A stretch of 15,608 nucleotides of DNA, from the NCBI GenBank assembly GCA_035701825.1, contig DASSRK010000150.1, positions 1 through 15,608 of the forward strand. The letters run 5' to 3'. Source of the DNA: CADEED01 sp035701825. Lineage in GTDB: Bacteria; Pseudomonadota; Gammaproteobacteria; Steroidobacterales; Steroidobacteraceae. Below the pieces are notes generated by a model, which was not told the origin of the DNA, did not search any database, and saw only the letters and a list, made by a program, of their open reading frames with translations. Positions 1 through 5,980 of this stretch are shown here, piece after piece; the first letter of the stretch is position 1; each line of letters begins with the position of its first letter. The position numbers were made by a program, and so were the translations under genes.

Positions 1-777
1 GACAAGCTGTCGCAGTTCGACGTGTACCTCAGCTACCCGGGCACGGTGATCAGCGATGTGGTCGCGAACCGGGCTCCCGCGGGCCTGAAGCCGATCGGAT
101 TGAATCCGCCCGGCCAGGACGTGGTCACCGTCGTGACGCAGGACGGCAAGCCCGTCATGCGCATCAGCGGCGAGATCTACGGCTGCGCGGTCACGAAGCA
201 ATCGTTTTCTAACTACCACCTGCGGCTCGAGACGCGCTGGGGCGCGAAGAAGTGGGTGCCGCGGCTGGATGAGCCGAAGGACTCGGGCATCCTGTACCAC
301 AGCCGCGGCGCGTTCGGCGTCGACTACTGGAAGTCCTGGGCGCTGTCGCAGGAATTCCAGGTCATCGAGCACGGCCTCGGCGAATACTGGACGCAGGCGA
401 CTTCCGCGTTCGACATCCGCGTCGATCCGAAGGCGCCGGGCTGGCCCGACCGGAATCCGCCGCGCTGGAACCCGAAGGAGCCGTGGATGGAGTTCTTCGT
501 GCCCAACAACCATGCGCTCGCCGGCACGGACGAGGATCGCGTGGGGCAGTGGAATCGGCTGGAGCTGGTCTGCTACCAGGCGGATTGCGTGCACGTGGTC
601 AACGGCAAGGTGGTGATGGCGCTCAAGTCCTCGCGCTACAAGGACGGCGACCGCTTCGTACCCATGACGGGCGGCAAGCTGCAGTTCCAGAGCGAAGCGG
701 CCGAGGTGTTCTACCGCGGCATCGAGATCCGTTCCATCCCGGCGATGCCGCCGGAATACGCGCGCTACTTCGAGTGA
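1..777 (+). CDS. DUF1080 (3-keto-disaccharide hydrolase-like) domain protein, 5' truncated by window edge
   Basis: The frame is open from base 1 and ends with TGA at 775-777, so the true start lies before the window and only about 258 C-terminal codons are visible. The protein shows the DUF1080 pattern: a beta-strand ending in LRLETRWG, then DSGILYHSRG, an EFQVIEHG segment, the NRLELVCYQADCVHVVNGKVV strand pair (the family's 'W N x x E ... H x x N G' signature) and a closing GKLQFQSEAAEVFYRGIEIR. Such concanavalin-A-like folds are typically periplasmic or secreted, and some members hydrolyse 3-keto-glycosides; that activity is family knowledge, not shown here. Export cannot be judged because the N-terminus is missing. 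The gene ends five bases from the stop of the opposing amidohydrolase gene, with no visible terminator between them. Confidence 0.85.
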   Translation, partial: DKLSQFDVYLSYPGTVISDVVANRAPAGLKPIGLNPPGQDVVTVVTQDGKPVMRISGEIYGCAVTKQSFSNYHLRLETRWGAKKWVPRLDEPKDSGILYHSRGAFGVDYWKSWALSQEFQVIEHGLGEYWTQATSAFDIRVDPKAPGWPDRNPPRWNPKEPWMEFFVPNNHALAGTDEDRVGQWNRLELVCYQADCVHVVNGKVVMALKSSRYKDGDRFVPMTGGKLQFQSEAAEVFYRGIEIRSIPAMPPEYARYFE

Positions 778-782
778 AGCCG

Positions 783-2162
783 CTACGGGTGGTCCTGGGC
801 GCGCGGCGGTAGTTTGAGCACCAGCCCGCCCTTGATGACCACGTCGACGTGCTGCAGCAGGCCGATGTCCTGCAGCGGGTTGCCACGCACGGCGATGAGG
901 TCGCCGAACTTGCCCGTCTCGATCGAGCCGACGTCCTGGTCCCAGCCCATGAAGCGAGCGGCCAGGGCGGTGGCCGACTGGATGGCCTGCATGGGCCGCA
1001 TGCCGCGCTGGACCATGATCGGAAACTGGCGCGCGTTGAGGCCATGTGGATAGACGCCCGCGTCCGTGCCGAACACGATCGGCACGCCCGCCCTGACCGC
1101 CCTGGTGAAGGCCTGGCGCTGGATCTCGGTGGTCTCGAGGTTCTTGCGCAGGAATTCTTCGGGCCAGCCGAGTCGCCGGCCCTCGGTGTCGATGTAGTCG
1201 CCGTTGTAGACGTCCATGGAGAAGGCGACGTCGCCCCGCTTGCGCGCGGCCGCGATCCCGGCGTCGTCGAGGTACGAGGCATGTTCGATGGTGTCGGCGC
1301 CGGCCTCGATGGCCATGCGGATCGATTCCGCGCCATGCGCATGCGCCGCGACCTTCTTGTGCTCGCCGTGCGCCACCGCGACCACCGCGGCGATCTCTTC
1401 CTGCGTCATCTCGGGCGCGCCGGGCACGCCGCCGTAGGCGAGCACCGCGCCGGAGGCGATGACCTTGAGCAGGTCGGAGCCGGTGGACAGGATGATCTCG
1501 GCGCGCTCGCGGAATTGCGCCGCGCCGCGCGCCACGCCGAAGTGGAAGCGTTCGTTGTCCGGCGGCTCCTGGAAATCCGGCACGTAGAGGTCGCCGCCGC
1601 CGTGCGGGATGGTGAGATACGGCCCGCTGACCTGCATGCGCGGGCCGATGACGTTGCCACGATCGATGCTGTCGCGCAGCAGGATGTCGGAGCCGGCCAC
1701 GTAGGTGCCGACGTTGCGCACGGTGGTGAAGCCGGCGAGCACCGTGGCCGCGGCGTTCTCCTGCGAGATCTGCAGCGTCTCCCCGGTGCTGCGCGCAAAG
1801 TACACACGCAGGTCGGCGGTGTCCTCGGGCCGGTCCGTCAGGTGCGTGTGCATGTCGATGAGGCCGGGCAGGCAGGTGGAGTCGGGTAGTTCGAGCACCG
1901 GCACCAGGGTGTCGCCGGCCTGCGTGCGGGTCGCGCCGGTGACCACGCTCTTGATGCGGCCGTCGCGGATCACGATCAGCGCGTTTTCCCACGGCGCGGC
2001 TGTCACCCCGTCGATGAGCCAGCGGCACAGGATGGCGATGGTGCCGCTGTCGGTGGTGAACGGCGCGGTGCGCACCGCGATCTCGGCGCGCAGGCTCGGC
2101 GGCGGCACCTTGCAGGACGCGAGTGCGAGCAGCAGCCCGGCACAGAGGAGTCGGGTTTTCAC
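783..2162 (-). CDS. Amidohydrolase superfamily lipoprotein (imidazolonepropionase-like)
   Basis: This 459-residue metal-dependent hydrolase has the amidohydrolase landmarks in order. They are the HxH pair in LIDMHTHL (about residues 105-107), a candidate carboxylated lysine in DLLKVIASGA (K233), histidines at 274/276 (AHAHG) and 294 (TIEHASYLDD), and the catalytic aspartate in FGTDAG (D367). The C-terminal SIETGKFGDLIAVRGNPL strand closes the beta-sandwich. I place the start at a GTG at 2162-2160. It opens a short hydrophobic leader ending in lipobox L-A-S-C (C17), so the mature protein is probably a lipoprotein outside the inner membrane. A longer open frame reaches 2273 but lacks a leader and overlaps pirin deeply. 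The chosen start overlaps the pirin stop (GTGA), implying translational coupling. The substrate is unknown; relatives act on cyclic amides, dipeptides or organophosphates. Confidence 0.88.
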   Translation of the reverse strand: MKTRLLCAGLLLALASCKVPPPSLRAEIAVRTAPFTTDSGTIAILCRWLIDGVTAAPWENALIVIRDGRIKSVVTGATRTQAGDTLVPVLELPDSTCLPGLIDMHTHLTDRPEDTADLRVYFARSTGETLQISQENAAATVLAGFTTVRNVGTYVAGSDILLRDSIDRGNVIGPRMQVSGPYLTIPHGGGDLYVPDFQEPPDNERFHFGVARGAAQFRERAEIILSTGSDLLKVIASGAVLAYGGVPGAPEMTQEEIAAVVAVAHGEHKKVAAHAHGAESIRMAIEAGADTIEHASYLDDAGIAAARKRGDVAFSMDVYNGDYIDTEGRRLGWPEEFLRKNLETTEIQRQAFTRAVRAGVPIVFGTDAGVYPHGLNARQFPIMVQRGMRPMQAIQSATALAARFMGWDQDVGSIETGKFGDLIAVRGNPLQDIGLLQHVDVVIKGGLVLKLPPRAQDHP

Positions 2163-3013
2163 GAGAGCGGGATGAATTCCTGGTTGTCGAAGTCCGGCAG
2201 TTTCATGCGCCCGGCGCGCCAGTCGGACTTGGCCTGTTCGATGCGCTCGCGCGAGGAGGACACGAAGTTCCACTCGATGAAGCGCTCGCCGACGGGCTCG
2301 CCGCCGAGCGCCATGAGGATCGACGGCTGCAGCGCCTGCACGGTGGTGTCGTCGGAAGGGTCGAACACGAGCATCTTGCCGGCGGCGAAGCGCCGTCCCC
2401 GCGATTCGATCTCGCCGGCGGCGACGTACAGCGCGCGCTCGGAGTAGTCAGGCGGCAGCGTGGCGCGGGCGCCCGTGGCGAGCTCCAGGTGCGCGTAGAA
2501 CAGCGGCGAATGCGTGGTCACGTCGGTACCGAGCCCGAACGCCCGCCCGGCGAGCAGGCGCAGCCTGAGGCCGCCGTCCTCGCGCAGCGGCAGGGATTCC
2601 GCGCCGTAGTGCCGGAACGACGGCGTGGTTTCCTCGTGTTCCCGTGGCAGCGCCACCCACGCCTGGATGCCGTGCAGCGGGCCACCCACCGCGCGCGCCT
2701 TCTCGAAGCGCTCCGAGTGGGTGATGCCGCGCCCGGCGATCATCCAGTTGACCTCGCCGGGCTGGATGGCCTGCTGCGCGCCGACGCTGTCGCGATGCAT
2801 GATCTCGCCGGCGAATAGATAGGTGACCGTGGCGAGCCCGATGTGCGGATGAGGGCGCACGTCCACCGACTTCGGGATGCCGGGCGCGAAGTCCACCGGC
2901 CCGATGTGGTCGAAGAAGATGAACGGGCCGACCATGTGACGGCGCACGAAGGGCAGCACCCGCCCGACTTCGAAGCCGCCCAGGTCGCGGCGCCGCTGGT
3001 CGATGACATCCAT
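2159..3013 (-). CDS. Pirin family protein
   Basis: This 284-residue bicupin matches the pirin family over its whole length. The N-terminal domain carries RPHPHIGLATVTYLF, giving metal ligands H55 and H57, and GRGITHSE, giving H99 and E101. This is the same H-H-H-E set and spacing as the iron site of characterised pirins. The C-terminal cupin and tail follow to about residue 284 (FVSSSRERIEQAKSDWRAG, then LPDFDNQEFIPL). Pirins are cytoplasmic metal proteins; some are quercetin 2,3-dioxygenases and others act as redox-sensing cofactors, and the sequence does not choose between these. The ATG at 3013 gives the family's usual N-terminus (MDVIDQRRRDLGGFEVGRVLPF). The frame is open further upstream, but that part translates through the palindromic repeat at 3055-3183 and is not conserved-looking. 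No strong Shine-Dalgarno is visible. The downstream amidohydrolase overlaps by four bases. Confidence 0.9.
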   Translation of the reverse strand: MDVIDQRRRDLGGFEVGRVLPFVRRHMVGPFIFFDHIGPVDFAPGIPKSVDVRPHPHIGLATVTYLFAGEIMHRDSVGAQQAIQPGEVNWMIAGRGITHSERFEKARAVGGPLHGIQAWVALPREHEETTPSFRHYGAESLPLREDGGLRLRLLAGRAFGLGTDVTTHSPLFYAHLELATGARATLPPDYSERALYVAAGEIESRGRRFAAGKMLVFDPSDDTTVQALQPSILMALGGEPVGERFIEWNFVSSSRERIEQAKSDWRAGRMKLPDFDNQEFIPLS

Positions 3014-3054
3014 GCCGCATGCGTTTACCAGACACGCGGCGTGGCTAGCAAGAT

Positions 3055-3183
3055 GGTGCCGGAGCATGCATTCCGGCATAACTTTTTCAGCGGCCAACCC
3101 GGCACCACCGGAAACGCCGCCCCGGGCGGGGCGGCGTTCGAATCCACGAGCCCAAGTTATGCCGGAATGCATGCTCCGGCACC
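3055..3183. repeat. Perfect 30-bp inverted repeat with a 69-base spacer (REPIN- or MITE-like element)
   Basis: Bases 3055-3084 and 3154-3183 are exact reverse complements. The match extends outward for three more bases (3051-3053 with 3185-3187) after one mismatch. Each arm is itself an imperfect palindrome, TGCCGGA-N8-TCCGGCA, with the loop GCATGCAT. Two inverted palindromic units around a short spacer is the architecture of REPIN/BIME-type elements or a small non-autonomous transposable element. The spacer contains its own hairpin (3113-3138). The element fills most of the gap between the peroxidase-like gene and pirin and starts 41 bases before the pirin start codon. Copy number cannot be judged from one window. 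Confidence 0.75.
3113..3138. other. Strong GC hairpin inside the repeat element spacer
   Basis: AACGCCGCCCC (3113-3123) pairs perfectly with GGGGCGGCGTT (3128-3138) around a four-base loop. The 11-bp stem is very GC-rich, but neither strand has a T-run directly after it, so a classical intrinsic terminator is not supported. It might still act as a transcript-stabilising or attenuating structure between the cytochrome gene and pirin. Confidence 0.55.
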
Positions 3184-3215
3184 GTCTGGGCGGCACCGTC
3201 TGGGCACCGTCCGGG
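3177..3215. repeat. Short tandem direct repeat CGGCACCGTCTGGG, two full copies and one partial
   Basis: The 14-base unit occurs at 3177-3190 and 3191-3204 without a gap, and a degenerate partial copy (CACCGTCCGGG) follows at 3205-3215. The first copy begins inside the right arm of the inverted repeat and the last ends at the stop codon of the minus-strand cytochrome gene. It may be replication slippage at the element boundary. Confidence 0.6.
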
Positions 3216-4505
3216 CTACAGGGACTTGAGGTACTCCACCAGCGAGCTTTGTTCGCCGGCGGACAGGCCCAGCGCGAAGTGCGAGTTGTAGTGCGCGACC
3301 ACATCGCCCAGCGTCGCGAAGCGGCCGTCGTGGTAGAACCCGCCCTTGGTGTGGGTCCACAGGCCACGCAGCGGCGAGGTGCGGTAGCGCTTGTCGGGCG
3401 CGCGGTTCGCCTGGAAGTTGTCGATGCCGATTTCCTCGCCGGTATGCATGTTCCAGCCCGGTTCGGTGAACAATGGCGGCACATGGCAACCGCTGCACTT
3501 GGCCTTGCCGTTGAACAGCGCTTCGCCGGCCTGCGCCATCGAGTGGTCATAGCTCCGGCGCGGGGGCTTCGGCACCGGCAGCGACAACTGGTACAGCTGC
3601 AGCGCCGGCAGCAGCGGCGTGATCAGGTCCTCCTCGGCCTGCACGTGACCGAAGCCATTGCGCGCGGCCACCGGGAATTGCGCGGCATCATCCAGCCGTG
3701 GATCGAAGAACGTGCCCTGGCCGTGCATCTCGAGATTGGCGACGAACGCGTTCCAGTAGGGAACGCTGCCCCAGCCCGTCCAGGTGTGCAGGTTCACGCC
3801 GGCGAGCCCGAAGGCGGGCGGGATCAGTACCGAGCCGGACTTGCCGTCGGGCCTGAAGGCCTTGCCGTCCATGAACAGCACCGCGTCGAAGCGGCCCGGT
3901 CCCCAGGAATTCAACACCGCCTTCACGGTGGCGACGTCGGTGCCGAGCACCGCGGCCACGGGTTCGAGCCGCGGCGCCAGCGCGATGATGGCGCCGACGT
4001 TGAGGTCGCGATTGGCCCAGCCGTCGAGGCGGTGCCCGATGCCGGGCGCGAACGAGTCGTCCACGGTCGAATGGCACAGCGCGCACTGGATGCCCATCGA
4101 GGTGAGCTTGCCGGCGTTGTCGAAGATGCCGGTCACGCCGACCACCGCGTCCAGCTCGAGTAGTTTGAGCGTGGTCTTCGGATCGGCCAGGTCCACCTGG
4201 CCACGCGCCAGCGCGCGCAGCAGTGAATGCGGCAGCGCGTTCACGTCCACCTTGAGGCCCACCGACAGCGCCGTCGCCGGCGACACGCCCGGTCCCACGC
4301 CGCCGTTCGCCTCGCCGGCGAGCGCCAGGTGTAGTCCGATTCCGTCGCCCCAGAATGCCTCGTCGCCAAAGGTCGCATAGCGGAAGGTGTCGCGCCCCTC
4401 ACGCACCTGATGAACCGCGTTGATCTCGGTCAATGTCAGGTTCCTTGCATCCGCTGTCGTCGCGAGCAGCGCGGCAGCGGCCACCACAATGAAATGAATT
4501 TTCAT
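3216..4505 (-). CDS. Di-heme c-type cytochrome, MauG/cytochrome c peroxidase-like
   Basis: This 429-residue protein has two c-heme motifs, CALCH at about 141-145 and CSGCH at about 337-341. Its C-terminal segment is characteristic of the di-heme peroxidase/MauG fold (TSPLRGLWTHTKGGFYHDGR, then FATLGDVVAHYNSHF and a final leucine-rich helix). An N-terminal signal peptide (hydrophobic run VVAAAALLATTADA, cleavage near residue 20) predicts periplasmic location, where hemes are attached. I chose the ATG at 4505 because GGGGAA sits four bases before it; an in-frame ATG at 4517 would place that ribosome site inside the gene. The long N-terminal region before the first heme differs from classic CcpA, so peroxidase activity is not assured; it may instead be an electron-transfer or oxidising enzyme. 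It is divergent from the ArsR operon. Confidence 0.87.
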   Translation of the reverse strand: MKIHFIVVAAAALLATTADARNLTLTEINAVHQVREGRDTFRYATFGDEAFWGDGIGLHLALAGEANGGVGPGVSPATALSVGLKVDVNALPHSLLRALARGQVDLADPKTTLKLLELDAVVGVTGIFDNAGKLTSMGIQCALCHSTVDDSFAPGIGHRLDGWANRDLNVGAIIALAPRLEPVAAVLGTDVATVKAVLNSWGPGRFDAVLFMDGKAFRPDGKSGSVLIPPAFGLAGVNLHTWTGWGSVPYWNAFVANLEMHGQGTFFDPRLDDAAQFPVAARNGFGHVQAEEDLITPLLPALQLYQLSLPVPKPPRRSYDHSMAQAGEALFNGKAKCSGCHVPPLFTEPGWNMHTGEEIGIDNFQANRAPDKRYRTSPLRGLWTHTKGGFYHDGRFATLGDVVAHYNSHFALGLSAGEQSSLVEYLKSL

Positions 4506-4574
4506 GACGTTCCCCATCGCTGATTGGCCTCCCGGAACAGCAATGCGGGAACGCGCGCCGCCGTTTCACCCGGT

Positions 4575-4604
4575 TTGACGCGGAGTCGTCCTACGTGATG
4601 TAAT
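4575..4604 (+). promoter_or_regulatory. Predicted sigma-70 promoter of the arsR-SRPBCC operon
   Basis: TTGACG (4575-4580) and TGTAAT (4599-4604) are separated by 18 bases, each one mismatch from consensus. Transcription would start near 4611 and give a leader of about 26 bases. The -10 box overlaps the left operator dyad, so a bound repressor would block polymerase. This is inferred from sequence only. Confidence 0.55.
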
Positions 4605-4633
4605 TAACCAGACGGTTAATTAACCAGAAGGTT
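4601..4633 (+). promoter_or_regulatory. Tandem AACC-N4-GGTT operator for the ArsR-type regulator
   Basis: TAATTAACCAGACGGTT (4601-4617) and TAATTAACCAGAAGGTT (4617-4633) form direct repeats with a 16-base period. Each contains an AACC-N4-GGTT dyad. The first also forms a perfect 9+9 inverted repeat (4601-4609 with 4614-4622), and GGTTAATTAACC (4614-4625) is a full palindrome. The second copy contains the ribosome site AGAAGG (4626-4631), five bases before the arsR start. Autoregulation by the adjacent ArsR protein is the natural inference. Confidence 0.75.
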
Positions 4634-4636
4634 TCC

Positions 4637-5005
4637 ATGGCATCGGACCCCCTCAGCGTCACCTTCGCCGCGCTCGCCGATCCCACGCGCCGCGCGATCC
4701 TCGCGCGGCTCAGCGGCGGCGAGGCGTCGGTGGGCGAGCTCGCGGAGCCCTTCGACATGAGCCTGCCGGCCGTCACCAAGCACCTGAAGGTGCTGCAGCG
4801 CGCCGGCCTGATCAGCCAGGGCCGCGAGGCGCAGTGGCGCCCGTGCCGCCTGGAGGCGAAACCCATGCGGGAAGCATCGCTGTGGATGGAGTCGTACCGG
4901 CGTCACTGGGAACAGCGCTTCGACCGGCTGAACGAGTACCTGAAGAGCGTGAACAAGCCCGAGTCCCCGAAGAAAGGAGTGCGCCATGCCCGACGCAGGA
5001 AGTGA
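4637..5005 (+). CDS. ArsR-family winged-helix transcriptional regulator (non-metal type)
   Basis: This 122-residue DNA-binding protein has the ArsR opening FAALADPTRRAILARLSGGE (about 10-29), the recognition helix MSLPAVTKHLKVLQRAGLI (41-59) and a beta-wing after it (QGREAQWRPCRLEA). Its only cysteine is C70, and the ELCVCDL metal-sensing motif is absent, so it is unlikely to sense arsenic or other metals. This class regulates downstream AHSA1/SRPBCC genes. The ATG at 4637 follows AGAAGG by five bases. The stop lies inside the next gene (overlap 4986-5005). It is likely autoregulated through the tandem dyads directly upstream. Confidence 0.93.
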   Translation: MASDPLSVTFAALADPTRRAILARLSGGEASVGELAEPFDMSLPAVTKHLKVLQRAGLISQGREAQWRPCRLEAKPMREASLWMESYRRHWEQRFDRLNEYLKSVNKPESPKKGVRHARRRK

Positions 5006-5447
5006 CACCCGCGGCCGCGAGCTGCTGTTCGAGCGTGAATTCGACGCGCCGCGCGAGCTCGTCTGGAGCTGCTGGACCGAAGTGAAACACCTGGTGAACT
5101 GGTGGGGTCCCGATGGCTTCCGCACCACCTACCAGGAATTCGACCTGCGCCCCGGCGGCAGCGCGCGCTTCGTCATGCACGGTCCCGACGGGCACGACTG
5201 GCCCAACAGGATGTGGTTCAAGGAAGTCGATCCGCCGCGTCGCCTGGTGTTCGACCACGGCGACTTCGACCGGCCCTGGTTCCACGTCACGGTGGATTTC
5301 CTGGAGCTCGGCGCCGGCCGTACGCGCACCGTGCAGCGCATGCTGTTCGACACCGTCGAGGCGTGCGAGAACGTGAAGAAATACGGCGTCGAAGGCAACC
5401 GCCAGACCAATGCGCGCCTGAAGGCCTACCTCGAGAGCCTGAGATGA
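4986..5447 (+). CDS. SRPBCC/AHSA1 domain protein (first of two)
   Basis: This 153-residue protein has the AHSA1 (activator of Hsp90 ATPase homologue 1-like) START-type fold. It opens with FEREFDAPRELVWSCWTE, followed by NWWGPDGFRT, the FDLRPGGSARFVMHGPDG turn, a RLVFDHGDF strand, a VTVDFLELGAGRTR strand and the closing C-terminal helix. The fold makes a hydrophobic cavity for small ligands; the ligand is not identifiable. The ATG at 4986 is preceded by AAAGGAG. The gene overlaps arsR by 20 bases and its stop overlaps an ATG of the next gene (ATGA at 5444-5447), so the three genes are almost certainly one transcript. There is no signal peptide, so it is probably cytoplasmic. Confidence 0.92.
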   Translation: MPDAGSDTRGRELLFEREFDAPRELVWSCWTEVKHLVNWWGPDGFRTTYQEFDLRPGGSARFVMHGPDGHDWPNRMWFKEVDPPRRLVFDHGDFDRPWFHVTVDFLELGAGRTRTVQRMLFDTVEACENVKKYGVEGNRQTNARLKAYLESLR

Positions 5448-5461
5448 ACCCGGAGAAACCC

Positions 5462-5953
5462 ATGCATTCCAGCGCCAGATCCATCAAGCACAGTTCCTTC
5501 GTCATCGAGCGCCGCTTCGACTTCGACCCGGCGCAGGTGTACCGCGCCTGGGTGGACCCGGCCGCCAAGGCGCGCTGGTTCAACGGCCCCGCGGACAAGT
5601 GGACGGAAATCCTGCGCGAGATGGACGTACGCGTCGGCGGCCGCGAGCGGGCGATCGGCAAGTTCACGGACGGCTCGGAGTCGCGCTTCGAGGCGCAGTA
5701 CTTCGACGTGGTGCCGGAGAAACGCCTGGTCTACACCTACGACATGTACTGGCAGGGCAAGAAGATCTCGGTATCGCTGGCCAGCATCGAGTTCGTGCTG
5801 GCGGGCAAGGGCACCAAGCTCGTGGTCACCGAGCAGCACGCGTTCCTCGACGGCTACGAGGACGCCGGCAGCCGCGAACGCGGCACGCGCGGCCTCATGG
5901 AAAACCTCGCGGTGGCGCTGGCCGGCGGCGACACGCGCATTCCGAAGGCCTGA
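5462..5953 (+). CDS. SRPBCC/AHSA1 domain protein (second of two)
   Basis: This 163-residue second copy of the fold starts FVIERRFDFDPAQVYRAWVD, followed by KARWFNGP, MDVRVGGRERAIGKFTDG, RLVYTYDMYW, a strand ending in KLVVTEQHAFLDGYEDAG and a C-terminal helix (RGTRGLMENLAVAL). This resembles AHSA1-type polyketide-cyclase-like proteins found beside ArsR regulators. The ATG at 5462 is favoured because GGAG lies six bases upstream. An in-frame ATG at 5444, overlapping the previous stop as ATGA, would add six residues and is a fair alternative. It differs clearly from its neighbour, so the pair is not a recent duplication. It ends 27 bases from the convergent cytochrome gene; no terminator is visible in that gap. 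Confidence 0.9.
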   Translation: MHSSARSIKHSSFVIERRFDFDPAQVYRAWVDPAAKARWFNGPADKWTEILREMDVRVGGRERAIGKFTDGSESRFEAQYFDVVPEKRLVYTYDMYWQGKKISVSLASIEFVLAGKGTKLVVTEQHAFLDGYEDAGSRERGTRGLMENLAVALAGGDTRIPKA

Positions 5954-5980
5954 ATCCCAGGCCCGCGGCGCGCCATCGCG

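Noticed and set aside
849..1889. Long plus-strand open frame opposite the amidohydrolase gene
   Set aside because: It is a shadow of the GC-rich codon pattern; the translation is a low-complexity mix of Arg, Gly, Ala, His, Val and Asp with no domain, while the minus strand has clear catalytic motifs.
3113..3138. Intrinsic terminator for the minus-strand cytochrome gene
   Set aside because: The stem is strong but no T-run follows on either strand; it is listed only as a hairpin.
3133..3153. tRNA T-loop-like GTTCGAATCC sequence in the repeat spacer
   Set aside because: The flanking bases form only a broken T stem and no acceptor, D or anticodon arms are present, so a tRNA gene or an attachment-site remnant is not supported.
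3014..3550. N-terminal extension of the pirin frame upstream of 3013
   Set aside because: It reads through the palindromic repeat and into the antisense of the cytochrome gene; pirin homology begins at the ATG at 3013.
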